Below are positions 1 through 10,794 of a stretch of DNA of 64,000 nt, piece by piece. The DNA lies in contig OZ038462.1 of NCBI GenBank assembly GCA_964036295.1, forward strand, positions 36,099,180-36,163,179, read 5' to 3'. Each line of letters begins with the position of its first letter. The stretch's first letter is position 1. The DNA comes from Plumapathes pennacea. Lineage: Eukaryota; Cnidaria; Anthozoa; Antipatharia; Myriopathidae. The position numbers were made by a program, and so were the translations under genes. Under the pieces are notes generated by a model. That model saw only the letters and a program-made list of their open reading frames with translations, was not told where the DNA came from and did no database searches.

Positions 1-360
1 TACGAGATCTGGTACGAAAACTTTCTTCTGAAAATTAGTTTTCATTTTCATGCAAATCAAGCTAATTTTCATAAGAAAGTGAAAATTTCGCACTAGGCCT
101 CTGTTTCAAACAGAGACAACAGACATCTCGAAAATGATGTTCTCGTAGTTCCTGTTCTGTACCTCAACAAGTTCCCATGCACGGACATGCAAGGGCTCAT
201 TAATTCACATATTTTTTATTCAAGCTGTGTAAATGTTGTTTGATCCTAACAATGTAGTGATTAAAAATGAAAAAATGTTTAGATATTAGACTTATATGCA
301 CTTTTAACAGCATTTGATTGGATGCTTTATGAATATATGATTTTCAATTAGGTATACTTT

Positions 361-490
361 AGGATCAGTTTGACTTACACATTTCGTTTGTTGGCCGATG
401 TGATAGGAGACACCAAACTTCAATTTATTGTTGTGTGTTCCCGCAAGATCATTTCAACAACAACAAAAAGGCGGAGTAAAACAGTCTAGG
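361..490 (+). promoter_or_regulatory. A-type receptor conserved upstream block (A1)
   Basis: This block lies just upstream of A1 and recurs in the same place before A4 (about 20,235-20,365) and before the deleted A3 locus (about 14,745-14,905). The shared core reads GTTCCCGCAAG, followed by a CAACAAC stretch and GGCG. Conservation of non-coding sequence across diverged paralogues suggests a promoter or 5' UTR role, but recent common descent could also explain it. No clear TATA box was picked. Confidence 0.45.
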
Positions 491-555
491 TTTCTGGCTT
501 GTTGACCAAGTAAGGAAACGAAACAACTGGAGCAAGATCAAGGTAACAAAAAAAA

Positions 556-1548
556 ATGACCTCAAACAACAGTGAATCCTCACCGAATGATTCAAAAAGC
601 TTCTGGTGGACTGTCTCATTTGTGATAGAGGGAGTTTTAATCATTTTTGGAAACACTGTAACTATTGCTGTGTTCTGGAGGAGACGCCTCGTACTGAAAA
701 GAGCTTCATATCTTCTCATCAATCTGGCGTTTGCTGATTTTCTGGTCGGCATTGGAGTGATAGCCTGCGGTGTAACCATGATTCCAATCAAAAAGTATTT
801 CAACGGAGGTGGCTTACCGGCTCTGATTGTATCTACATTCGTATACCTCACAACTACCGCCTCCATTTGCTCCCTAACAGTTGTGGCTGTAGAAAGAGCA
901 TTTGCAATCGCTAAACCCTTCAAGCATCGAACTGCACGCAAAGTGTGTTATTTCTACGCAATTTTTCTGGTGTGGGTGACGGCTACTTTTGTTAGCGTTT
1001 GTTTTGTGCTTTACCATTTCCTACGTCACTTCCATTTAGTTGTAGGTTTCATCTCCTCTGCTTGTCTTCTAATAATTTGTCTGTCGTACTTGACAATATG
1101 GTGGTTTACAGTAAAACGGTCTACGTTACGTATAAACGGCGACCAGCAAAATAGAAAACTAGCAACGACTTTATTGATTGTTACAGTTCTCTCTCTGATT
1201 ACATGGATTCCAATTCAAGTATTGATATTTATCCCTTGTGAAGATGTGTTAAGTAGCGCGAGTGGTATTACACTCGGTTCTATGTTTCGGTTTCTCGAAT
1301 TTGTAAATTCCTTGCTTAATCCGTTCGTGTACGTTCTGAGGATGCCTGACTTTCGAAGAGAAATCAAAATAATCTGTAGAGGAAGATGCCAGAGCCGAGA
1401 AGAAGTGATTCCAATGGCAGATGTGAGGCAGACTACTGGAGTGACTTTGATATCAATGGAACACCTTCTAAGACCAGCCACTTCTGTTCATTTAAGTATA
1501 TGTACTAATACAGCAGCAGAAAATACTAACATTCACATCTTAAAATGA
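556..1548 (+). CDS. Intronless class A GPCR, subfamily A (A1)
   Basis: A 330-residue seven-transmembrane receptor for the plasma membrane; ligand unknown. N-glycosylation sequons lie in the short N-terminus (NNS, NDS). TM1 carries GNxxTI (N33), TM2 [12 protein letters not shown] (D61, position 2.50), and TM3 ends [17 protein letters not shown] with E113-R114 in place of D/E-R-Y. TM6 has W217-I-P219 and TM7 has NPFVY (N255), followed by an amphipathic helix 8 and tail cysteines at 274 and 278. The TM4-TM5 loop is only a few residues and has no cysteine, so the usual TM3-ECL2 disulfide is probably absent. The ATG sits right after a poly-A run and aligns with the A4 start. ASICSL in TM3 recalls melanocortin-type receptors (inference). 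The gene heads the first A-B-C cassette. Confidence 0.95.
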   Translation: MTSNNSESSPNDSKSFWWTVSFVIEGVLIIFGNTVTIAVFWRRRLVLKRASYLLINLAFADFLVGIGVIACGVTMIPIKKYFNGGGLPALIVSTFVYLTTTASICSLTVVAVERAFAIAKPFKHRTARKVCYFYAIFLVWVTATFVSVCFVLYHFLRHFHLVVGFISSACLLIICLSYLTIWWFTVKRSTLRINGDQQNRKLATTLLIVTVLSLITWIPIQVLIFIPCEDVLSSASGITLGSMFRFLEFVNSLLNPFVYVLRMPDFRREIKIICRGRCQSREEVIPMADVRQTTGVTLISMEHLLRPATSVHLSICTNTAAENTNIHILK

Positions 1549-4339
1549 AATCGCAAGCAGCGTTGATATACTATTATATTTATCCTGCTTATGCCTCTTT
1601 TATTTAACAGTTCTAAGCTTGTCCATTCGCAGGACGCTTAAAAGTAAACTTTGTGTCCTCAGTGCAAACTAAATATATTCTTTGACTAATCTTGTAAAAT
1701 ATATTTCAGTCTAACAGGGCGAATACCACTTGAACATAAAACTAAAATTACATGTAAGGATTGAGTACATGAAAATCTTTGTGAGAAAATGAATTTACTG
1801 TTTGATTTTCGAGCTTTTATTCTGAGTATGTTTTCAGGGCTAGTATGCTTTTAATTAAAAACTGCGGCGTGTCGATGTTTTTTTTTTTTTTTTTTATATA
1901 TATATTTCTGATTATTCAATCAGTTTCTTATCTAAACCAGTTCTAAAGTCGTCCATTCGCATGACGGACAAAGCACTCTTTGGTTCTCAGGCAGGTTAAC
2001 CCTTAGTAGCTAGAGCACTAGAGGAAATTATATTATTCTATTTGCCGTATTGTTAATTTTAATATTTCATACTTTTAGCTAAAAACCATATCTTCGTAAA
2101 ACATAATTATTTTCTACCTTGGTGAATATGCAACTTGAACAAAAGCTATAAGATGAAAAGGCTTCTAAATAAATAATGTTCCTAAATATATATATTTATT
2201 ATTGCTTTTCGACTTTTGTCCTGCGTATTTTTTTCAGGATTAGGATGCTTCAATAACTGCGGCAGTATTTGTTTTCGCGAGGATTCCTTTTTTGTACAAG
2301 CAGGCATTTCTTGAGACCCTGTAAATGATTTTTACATCCACATATGAAGTAATATTTTTCTAGGAAAAGAAGAAACTTTTGTCTCGTAGTAGTAATTGGA
2401 ACTGTAAGGTCGTAACTAAAAATTGTGCGAATTTGGTAGACAGCATACATTTGAACAGGAATTCTAGGCCGGCTAGAATTCTCTTCCCCCCACCCACAGG
2501 CCCAGAATTAACCAGTAAGATAAGTTATATGGTGCTTTTCATTACGATTTTGGGAATTCAATCAAAGTTTACTTTTACGGTGCGTTCAAAACGGGTAATG
2601 TAGTTTGCATGGCATAAACTATATATTATTTTGTAGATAGAGAAAGTGGAGAACAGAGTATATTTGATAAATACATTTAAGTGTATTTTAATAAAAAAAC
2701 AAGACAGGCCCGTGGCCAGTGCGCTTGTGACGTCATTAGTACAATGAATAGAGACACGCGGGGTCCCGGGAGAGGAACTTTTGTCGTGCGTTTATATGCA
2801 AAAGATATTATAGCCGAGTCAGTTTTTGCACATGACGGATCCAAGAGCTCCCTTTATTTTTCTTGCCCTCTTTTCTTCTAATTTCGGTCAAACAGATATT
2901 CACGAAAAAGTGTATTATAATAATTGAAAGAAAACAATTATCGAAGGCCCCGTAGGAATATTCTTCGTTTGCAACAACCCAGTTTTCATTGCTTTCCGAT
3001 GCACGTGACAGTACTTGTGTGACGCTTACTATACAACCTGGCAACCTTGTTGAGTGAATTTTCAAGCTGACATGTTTTGTGGAGGAACTGTGTTGTCATT
3101 TTGTAATGGGATTGACTGGGGAATACCCGACATCTTAAGTAGCTGTAAGACAGCGTAATAGCCTTATCTCATCTTCCCAGCGTGTGCATCATGTTCAAGT
3201 AGCTGTAATTGAAAGCTTTCGGACTTAACTCTGTAGCACATTAAAACATGACACTTCCCATGATGAAATTACTTCGTATGAAAAAGCCATCTCAGACGTT
3301 ACTCATCCTACATGTACAAGTCTGATTACTAATATGTTCAAGACTGCTATGCATTAAGCTTTAACGCAAAATTCTGGGTCGATACGAAATTAATCTCTAT
3401 CGGAAGCTGCAGACGTTTGAATACCGTGACAACAAAGGCGTGCATCACGGGCTTGTGGAGCGAACATTACGGCTCGGATAGTCGGATATCAACCTTGAGC
3501 TTTTGAAGACTTCGAGGTATTCAGTGACAAATATTCTCGATGTAATCGCCTGCCGGTCTTTCCTGCTTTTGTTAAAGCGGCGTGAGTGAAAGCTAATTAG
3601 CTGATGATTCGGGATTCCCCGTTCTATGATATTATGCTCGTGACATTTCATTGACAGATCTTGTATCTTAATCTCGCGTGATATTTGCCTCAAACCTATT
3701 AGTAATTCAATCAGACAATAAACAAAGAACCTTTACTGCACGCAAAACGAAGTTAAAAGCCGACTGTTCGTATACGCCGCGCGTTACACAAAGCCGCAGA
3801 GTTTCCGACAAAGGGAGACGCTCTGCCCGCAGGGAAAAGTTCAAGTTCTATCAAGTTTCGACTCGTCTTCTACTACTTATTCGATGTTCTTTCACACAAA
3901 TATTGCTCAGAAGACAGATACATTGGTTGAAGCGGTATCTATAATCGAGCATTTGCAAAACACAACCCTTCGTACTTTATGGGGGTCCCGCTGGTAACAC
4001 ATCAAGCATTTGTGTACGGCTATTTTCAAGTCTTCCGACGCTTAAAAACAATGCAAGCCAAAATCGCTCTTAAAGTATGGCTTCCGTGCATCCAGAAAGC
4101 CAACCGATGATCGTTTTGTTTGGATCAACAACTGAAGGACCGGAATTTTTTTCTATATCCCTTGACAGAGAAAACCCATTGTACTTGGTTCTGTGATTTT
4201 GATCTCTGAGTACGTCTGATCTTGCAATGCCTGTTTTTTAACACATTTTAAAATACAAACGTATCTTTAAGCACCTCGGTTACTTTTGGCAATCTTCTTT
4301 TTGAGCTTCTAGCTTTCTCGCAGCGATGGTTTATTGATC
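1549..4339. other. A1 3' flank and unit-1-specific intergenic DNA
   Basis: The first part (to about 2,250) is the A-type 3' flank, which recurs after A2 (10,341-10,740) and A4 (21,445-22,000). It contains a T run at 1878-1895 running into an AT dinucleotide stretch, and repeated short motifs such as GTCCATTCGCA. A perfect 9-bp-arm palindrome lies at 2459-2481. From about 2,600 a segment matching 30,090-30,220 occurs. I see no gene between 2,600 and 4,339; the short open frames there have no recognisable domain. Confidence 0.5.
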
Positions 4340-4912
4340 CTAATTTTCTCTTTCCATTTCCATCTGTTGCTTTTTATTGTTTACATGTTGTTTACATGCA
4401 CGTTCTCGGAACGCATTAGCATTGTGAAGTACGTAAGCTCGGGTATAACCATGGACTTTTGACGACTTTGGGACATTCTTTGAAATGTATTCTTGTATTA
4501 GTCGCCTGCTTTTTGTACTCTTGTTCAAAATGCGTGAAAGGTTATTCAAGGGTACGTGGCTTGGCTCACGACTTCGTCTTGCAGGACTTCGGTTTTCTTT
4601 CACATAAACATTTGTGGGAATACAATAAAACTGAGCGAAGCGAGATCTACCAACGGTCACTTTTTCCTCAGCCATTTCCCAATTTTCAAATAACAACGCC
4701 ATCTGTTCCACTGATTGTTTGACCTTCATGGCACCGAGCCAAAATGTCGCAACAACAACATAAATGCACAGCAGAGTGAAATTTTGATCCCAAACAAAAG
4801 TCAGATTTTCTGACGCTTTACTTGTATCAGCAAGAATAATACAAAGTAAAAGAATACAAAGTACCTTCAAGTTCACCCTCATACTAAACAGTTCCATATA
4901 ATCCGCTATCAA
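4340..4912 (-). CDS. Hypothetical protein with N-terminal signal/anchor
   Basis: An open frame of up to 190 codons lies between A1 and B1 on the opposite strand. I do not recognise it. Three Met codons (residues 1, 6, 11) precede a strong hydrophobic stretch (about 14-30, ending near a small-residue ADTSKAS cleavage-like site). A sequon-bearing segment (NLT, NFT) follows, then a second hydrophobic stretch (about 47-60), then a basic, Ser/Arg-rich C-terminal half. It could be a secreted or membrane protein, an exon of a larger gene, or chance. No copy was seen in the other A-B-C cassettes. An adjacent frame upstream shares an F-W-L-G motif (see 4920-5260). Confidence 0.33.
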   Translation of the reverse strand: MIADYMELFSMRVNLKVLCILLLCIILADTSKASENLTFVWDQNFTLLCIYVVVATFWLGAMKVKQSVEQMALLFENWEMAEEKVTVGRSRFAQFYCIPTNVYVKENRSPARRSREPSHVPLNNLSRILNKSTKSRRLIQEYISKNVPKSSKVHGYTRAYVLHNANAFRERACKQHVNNKKQQMEMEREN

Positions 4913-4919
4913 GCGCTTG

Positions 4920-5260
4920 TCAAGAATCGCCGTCTTTACACAGGTTCTCGTCTTTGTATGTCGAGCGGCTTCGTTCAGCTTGTTCCTTCAAGTTCTCAAG
5001 GTTCTGGATGTCAGATTCTTCGTACATTTCTGTACAGTTGTGCATAGTTATGCAGTTCATTGATAAGTTCATTGCATTTGCTTTCATGGCTTTCAATATG
5101 GCTTTTGAGGCTGAACGGACCGACCCAAGCCAAAACCGCTCAATGAAATTTAGTATGGGTCTACCGCAGCCGGCGTATGCGTTTGTAAGTAAGATGAGCG
5201 GTCCATAAAATAATCCACAGAGCCAACTAAGGCAAGCAACTTGCTGTCTTCAAAATGGCG
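4920..5260 (-). other. Open frame without start, possible exon or decayed relative of 4340-4912
   Basis: Immediately upstream (minus sense) of the hypothetical gene, a frame of about 110 codons without a suitable ATG encodes a hydrophobic segment (LSWLCGLFYGPLILL) and then FWLG plus a basic/polar region. It closes with TGA eight bases before the next frame begins. The shared F-W-L-G and following basic residues suggest either an internal duplication, neighbouring exons, or coincidence. No convincing splice sites could be fixed. Confidence 0.25.
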
Positions 5261-5404
5261 AAACTGCTCGCCCGCCAAGTCACTTGATCACAACGTCATC
5301 ACAAATCACATGATAATATGAACCAATCACCGCATGCAGATTTCTAACCCAGAAAAATTAAAAAAATAAAAAAATCGTTGCATTTTAAAGCTTGTGACGT
5401 CACA

Positions 5405-5641
5405 AGCAATTACAGCAGGATTCATGACGCACAAAGGCAGCATCAGGGCATGATTGGAGATTTCATGATGGTATGCATACAATCACTATATACCAATAAA
5501 CAACTAACTTTTAAACATCTGCCTTGCATGACAGGTGCTGGTTTACACTGAACAACATTGGATCCTTCCATTTTTCTGCAAGTTTATAGTTTCTAAGCTG
5601 TCAAAATCAAAACTCGAGCCTTGGAACATAACAAGTCAGTT
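5405..5641 (+). promoter_or_regulatory. B1/B2-type upstream block with TATA-like CTATATA
   Basis: The same block precedes B2 (10,795-11,035), and a remnant survives at 30,255-30,440. Shared features are a TGCATGATTG-like run, a TATA-like stretch about 155 bp before the ATG, an AACAACATTGGATCC motif and AACTCGAGCCTTGGAACA just before the start. B3 and B4 have a different upstream block, so the B subfamily has two promoter classes. Confidence 0.45.
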
Positions 5642-6580
5642 ATGGCATCGTTAAACAGCACTGAAGTCTTTCCAATGGTCAGGTGGTCTATCTCTTTTAT
5701 AATAGAAGGCGCTTTGATATTTCTCGTAAATGCCGTGACTATAATCGTTTTCTATAGACAACGTTTCACACTAAGGAGAGCTACATATCTTCTCATCAAT
5801 CTGGCGTTTGCTGATATTTCTGTCGGTGTTACAGTGACGACCTTTGGTGCAGTCAATATAATAGCAATCACTCCATATCACCAGCAAACACTGCCGAAAG
5901 AAATTGTAAAAACATTAATATATTTTGGCACATGTGCCTCCATTTGCTCCTTAACAGTTGTTGCTGTAGAAAGAGCATTTGCAATTGCCAAACCTTTGAA
6001 GCATCGAAGTGCACCTACAGCGTATTATTATGACGCTGTTTGTCTCGTGTGGACCATGGCAATATTGGTTGGTGCTTCTGTGGTACTTTGCACTGTTTTG
6101 GATTCAGAAGTCTTCGTGATCACTACAGCGGTAATCTATTGCTCTTGTCTTCTGGTCATCTGTCTGTCCTATTTCACAATATGGTGGTTCGCATCAAAAA
6201 GATCCAGGGAACACACACAAAGAGACCAGCAAAATAAAAAACTAGCGACGACTTTATTTATTGTGACATTTCTCTCGCTGGTTACTGTAGTTCCAGGTCA
6301 AATAGCGTCAATTTCGCCACATTTCAGCTCAAGTTTCAAAGACGTTGCACGCTTTCATGCTTTGATATTTGTTAAATGTGGAAATTCCCTACTTAATCCG
6401 TTCGTGTACGTTGCAAAGATGCCTGAATTCAGAAAAGAAATAAAGAATCTCTGCAGAGGACGACTTCAAAGCCGAGAAGTGATGATCCCAATGGCGAACG
6501 TAAGGGACCGTGCAGTGACTTTGATTCTAACGGGACAAACCTCTTCAGTCTATATTAATACATGTCCTGCCGTGCAGTAA
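5642..6580 (+). CDS. Intronless class A GPCR, subfamily B (B1)
   Basis: A 312-residue seven-transmembrane receptor. The ATG at 5642 gives MASLNSTE, matching the B2 start exactly; the frame upstream has only a TTG. There is one N-terminal sequon (NST). TM1 has VNAVTI (N30, the usual Gly before it replaced by Val), TM2 has LAFAD (D58), TM3 ends with E110-R111-A, and TM7 has NPFVY (N252). TM6 reads LSLVTVVPGQ, so the Trp normally two residues before Pro218 is Val. The tail keeps the family motif IPMANV. Helix 8 starts with AKMPEF rather than the usual LRMPEF. The loop between TM4 and TM5 is short. It is the second gene of the first A-B-C cassette. Confidence 0.94.
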   Translation: MASLNSTEVFPMVRWSISFIIEGALIFLVNAVTIIVFYRQRFTLRRATYLLINLAFADISVGVTVTTFGAVNIIAITPYHQQTLPKEIVKTLIYFGTCASICSLTVVAVERAFAIAKPLKHRSAPTAYYYDAVCLVWTMAILVGASVVLCTVLDSEVFVITTAVIYCSCLLVICLSYFTIWWFASKRSREHTQRDQQNKKLATTLFIVTFLSLVTVVPGQIASISPHFSSSFKDVARFHALIFVKCGNSLLNPFVYVAKMPEFRKEIKNLCRGRLQSREVMIPMANVRDRAVTLILTGQTSSVYINTCPAVQ

Positions 6581-7330
6581 CAGATAATCGCACTATATGC
6601 CAGAAGTAATTTGAAAAGTTTGTAAAGAATGCTGTACGAAAAGATAGAATCAGAAATATGGCCGGAAATACACCAAGAAGGGCATCGTTGCGGACTAGAC
6701 CAATTGACAAGCAGTGTGTTCATGCAAGAGAAATATTCTACACGCACTGTCAACCGATTTTAACGTGAAAAAAAGCTATTTTGTATTTCTGAAAAATGCG
6801 CCGGCCTTTTTCTTTGTGTGACGCCTTCCTGTATACTATGTCCAATGTCCTTTTTCTCTGCTGGGCAGTTCTGATCACACAAATTTTGTGAGAGAGAAAA
6901 CTACAGTATATATAAACTGAAGATACCGCAAATGCTCTAATAAGCCACCGAGAGACTTAATAAATGACCTTGTTGAGGGGGTCGGGGACCTAAAAGAATG
7001 GGGGTCGTATTATAGAGATGGGTTTTTAAAAGATGGAATAACAAAAACAGGTATTCTTGGTCAACAAAACGCTCTATTGACAGTCGTTCATGTCCTGGCA
7101 TATCCTTTGCCAGAGTCTCTCGGCATAAATCTTCCGGCAAGGTGCGTACTGTTCAAATGCTTTTGATTACTTCATTCTCTTTTGATGCCGAATCTTACAT
7201 AAGTTAGACGTGGGGAATGTAAAATTCAAACTATATATTACCAAGCAACTAATGCGTGTAGTTTGTCTTGTTTTTCATGTTTTACTAATTTTGGTGCTCA
7301 AAGTCCAACAGGATGAAATTGGGAGTGTGT

Positions 7331-7361
<31 letters not shown>

Positions 7362-8000
7362 GGGGGGGGGGAGGGGGGAAGGGGATCGGAATCTTATATA
7401 AAACGAAAATTACCTTGGAGACGAGGAGCTTATTGAAGACGAGAGGCTTACTAGAGCGATACTTCAAGGTGTAAGCAATCACAACTTACGAAACAACGGC
7501 ATGTATAGACTGTACGTTTGTAATAATTTTTTTCAGATCTTCCTTGTGTGTTAATGTATTGCTTGTACTGTATCAGTTGGTTGATGATGTCATTGACATA
7601 AAAGAAAGTGATGGCAGCAAATCTAAAACACGATAATGGACTCTTTTGGGAATAAAATTTGACTGAGGGACCTCTCGGCCAGTTCATTTTTTTGTTCGAG
7701 AAGTGTTAAAAAAGGACCCTAGTACTTTAGTATAATTTTCTCTCCAGTAGTTCTAGTAAACAATTGGATTTCGTGATCAACAGTATATTTTTCTAGATTT
7801 TAATAACAATTTGCATAGAAGTAAAATATAATGAAATTATTCAAATTATTGATATGCATGCATGAAGCGAGGTTATCTAGTTTAGTACAAAGCATGGAAA
7901 CCCGAAACGTACCATGCAAACATGGCTGTAAAAGAAGAACCTATTGTTGTAGTTTTCCGCTCTGATTGTAAGACGTCCTGCCAACTGTATTATATGTTAC
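6581..8000. other. B1-C1 intergenic region
   Basis: The stretch after B1 matches the stretch after B2 (12,011-12,700) over much of its length, including a TCAACCGATTTTA motif, so it belongs to the duplicated cassette. It contains the GT/G-rich tract at 7325. I see no gene in it. Confidence 0.5.
7325..7378. repeat. (GT)n followed by a long G run
   Basis: About ten GT units are followed by 27 consecutive G and a further short G run. Open frames reading through it are low-complexity artefacts. The exact length may be unreliable in assembly. Confidence 0.9.
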
Positions 8001-8110
8001 ATCCGCATGAAAATAAACTAGTAATTAAAAATATAGAACCGCAAGCGACAGATGCCAATTTTCGGCATGAAATATAAGATTTTCATTCTGGTCAGTAAAC
8101 TTTAATTACT
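8001..8110 (+). promoter_or_regulatory. C-type conserved upstream block (C1)
   Basis: A block about 200-300 bp before the start, present before all six C-type receptors. It has a CATGAAAATAAACTAGTAATTA part, a small hairpin ATGCC-loop-GGCAT, and GGTCAGTAAACTTTAATTA at the end. The end motif is the best conserved. It is a candidate promoter or enhancer. Confidence 0.5.
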
Positions 8111-8241
8111 CTATTTACTAAATCGAAACTTTAATACGTTGCATATCAGGTATTCAATTAAACATTGAATATATAAAATCTGTAAAAGTTCCCGCTATAT
8201 CGATTTACGGACCAGAGCGGGAAAGTCTTACTGCGGAACGC

Positions 8242-8303
8242 AAAAAAATAAAATAAAATAAAATAAAATAAAATAAAATAAAATAAAATAAAATAAAATA
8301 AAA
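8242..8303. repeat. (AAAAT)n pentanucleotide microsatellite abutting the C1 start
   Basis: About a dozen AAAAT units run directly into the ATG of pseudogene C1. Other C-type genes have only a short A-rich leader (for example AATAAAATG at C2), so the repeat expanded in place. Confidence 0.95.
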
Positions 8304-9213
8304 TGACGTTTTCAAACACGTCTGGGGACGACACAGGGAAATTCGAGTCACTTAAGTATTGGAACTGGTGGTTTGTCTCCATTTTATTAGAGGGCGCTTT
8401 AATCGTTATTGGAAATGCTCTTACTATTGTTGTGTTCTGAAGAAGACGTTTCGCACTGAGGAGAACTGCATATCTTCTCATCAATCTGGCGTTTGCTGAT
8501 TTTCTGGTCGGTGCTGTAATGATGGCTATTGTTGCATCCCGTTTTCCTGGTACACGGTTGAAATGGCCAGATGTAATTCTCTTTTTCGCCTCTGCTGCCT
8601 CTCTGTGTTCCTTAACAGTTATTGCTGTAGAAAGAGCATTTGCAATTGCCAAACCATTGAAGCATCGAACTGTACCTACATCGTATTATTACCATGCGGT
8701 CTGTCTCGTGTGGGTGATGGCGATATTGTTCGGTGTTTTTGGAGCACTGAGCAGTTTCCTAATGATAGGTGCTTTTACTTTCGTTCAAGCGTTCATACTC
8801 TTCCTTTGTCTTTTAATCATCTGTGTACGTCCTACTCCATAATGTGGTGGTTCACATCAAGAAGATCTATTGAACACGCACGAAGAGACCAGCAAAACAG
8901 AAAACTAGCGACGACTTTATTTATTGTGACATTTCTCTCCCTTGCTACTTACTCCCCGGCACAAATTATGACAATACTAGTGGTTCGTCAAGACAGCAAG
9001 TGGATTTTCTGGCTCTTCTTTGCGTTCACAATCCTCTTATTTGCAAACTACCTTCTTAATCCGTTCGTGTACGTTCTAAGAATGCCTGAATTCCGAAAGG
9101 AAATAATTAAACTTCTGCGCAGAGAAGGATGCCAGGGACAGCGAGAAGTGCTTCCAATGGCAAACGTTAACTGTGATGGAGTAACTTTGAAATCCATAGA
9201 AACTGTCTTTTGA
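8303..9213 (+). pseudogene. C-type class A GPCR pseudogene (C1)
   Basis: This is a full-length C-type receptor copy broken twice. Codon 46, the Trp of the VFWRRR motif after TM1, is TGA (8438-8440). Near 8826, at the end of TM5, two extra bases shift the frame relative to C2. Otherwise TM2 ([12 protein letters not shown]), TM3 (ERAFAI), TM7 (NPFVYVLRMPEF) and the tail (LPMANV then GVTLKSIETVF) are well preserved. The position expected to be Trp in TM6 is Tyr (ATYSPAQ). The lesions look recent because the rest is intact. Sequencing error is possible for the indel but less likely for both. Confidence 0.88.
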
Positions 9214-9416
9214 GAGAAGCCTCTACGAAAGGCTGATTATAAAATAATCGTGGCTAGTAAATTATGTTCTTTCCAGTCTATATTCTGTATTGTACATACT
9301 TTCAGAATGAATTTGCATGCTTTTAATATGACGGATAATGCAAAAGATCACTTTGCAGAAAGCCAGAATTGTATTTGATCATCCTCCCCTGTTTACTTTT
9401 ATCTGAATACACTTAT

Positions 9417-10340
9417 TTCGCACTGAATAGAACTGCATTTATATTTTCATTAATCTGGCGTTTGCTGATTTTATTGAAAGTTTGACTGAGCTAGAGTTTA
9501 GACGGGGTTTCGTTGAGGCGTCCGTAAGTAGAGCTGTTCGCTTACGAGAGTGTCCGCCCACAGATGCTTCGACTGCATTTGAATATATGGAAAAACCATT
9601 AGCCTGCCTCGGTGAATGCAGTTTGTACAAAAACAAAACGATATAAATTTTGTGAAAAAAAAAGGGGGGGGGGGGAAAGAATATGAAATTATAACAATAG
9701 AACCTTCCGTAAGTAAACATATCGCCTTCGTTAAACCCTTCAAGCATCGAACGGCACGCAAAAAGTGTTATTTCTACGCAATTTCTCTTGTATGGATAGT
9801 GGCAACTTTTTTTAGTGTCTGTTTTATGCTTAACGCTTTGCTCAAGGTACGTCACTTCAACTTTGTTATATATTTTCCATCGCCTCTGGTTGTCTACTAA
9901 TAATTTGTCTGTCGTACTTCACAATATGGTGGTTTACATTAAAGCGGTCCAGATTGCGCATCAACGGCGACCAGCAAAATAGAAAACTAGCAAAGACTTT
10001 ATTGATTGTTACAGTTCTCTCTCTGATTACATGGATTCCAATTCAAGTAATGCTGTTTTTGCCTAGTGAAAATGTACTAAGTAGTGCAAGTGGTAGTACA
10101 ATCCTTTCTGTGTTTCGATTCCTCAAATTTGCAAATTCCTTGCTTAATCCGTTCGTGTACGTTCTGAGGATGCCCGAATTTCGAAGAGAAATCAAAACAA
10201 TCTGCAGAGAAGGATGCCAAACTCGGGAAGAAGTGATTCCAATGGCAGATGTGAGGCAGACTACTGGAGTGACTTTAATATCAATGGAACATCTTCTAAG
10301 GCCAGCCACCTCTATTCATTTAAATATAATTATGTGCTAA
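9417..10340 (+). pseudogene. A-type GPCR pseudogene with chimeric, interrupted 5' half (A2)
   Basis: A degenerate copy. The first 55 bases resemble TM1-TM2 of a C-type gene (GCACTGAATAGAACTGCAT then AATCTGGCGTTTGCTGATTTT). About 240 bases with no receptor similarity follow, including an A run and a 12-base G run near 9,660. From about 9,712 the sequence is A-type: KPFKHRTARK, TM4, and after a frameshift near 9,880, TM5 to the end (WIPIQV in TM6, NPFVYVLRMPEF in TM7, full tail with IPMADVRQTTGVTLIS). TM2-TM3 are missing, so no working receptor can be made. Confidence 0.88.
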
Positions 10341-10794
10341 TTCAGCAACAGAAAATCAAACATTCACATCTTAAAATGAGATCGCAAGTAGCGTTGACAT
10401 ATTTCTCTTGATTATCTCTGTCCAATTTAACAATCCATTCACAGGACTCTTAAACGTATACTTTATAATGTCACTGGGAACTAACATATTTTTTGAATAA
10501 TCTTGTAAAATAAAATTGAGCCTAACGTGGCCAATACCATTTAAACATAAATTATATAAGAGGTAAGGATTTGAAATGAAAAGTCTTCGTGAAAAAATGA
10601 ATTTATTATTTTTAAATATTAAAATACTATTTTGTTTTCAGGGCTAGTATGCTTTTAATTAAAAACTATTGCGAGTCGATGTACTTATATATTTCTTATT
10701 ATTCATTTAGTTTCTCATTTAAAATAGTTCTAACAGCTTCCTGTAGAGAAGACAATTAATTTTAATAACTATTTGAGAGTATTTTAATTAAAAT
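10341..10794. other. A-type 3' flank after A2
   Basis: Closely follows the flank after A1 (1,549-1,950), including the GGGCTAGTATGCTTTTAATT and GTCGATGT motifs, then passes into the B-type leader. No gene. Confidence 0.6.

Noticed and set aside
7210-7482. Open frames on both strands through the GT/G tract
   Set aside because: Low-complexity translation (runs of Gly, Pro and His-Thr) with no other support.
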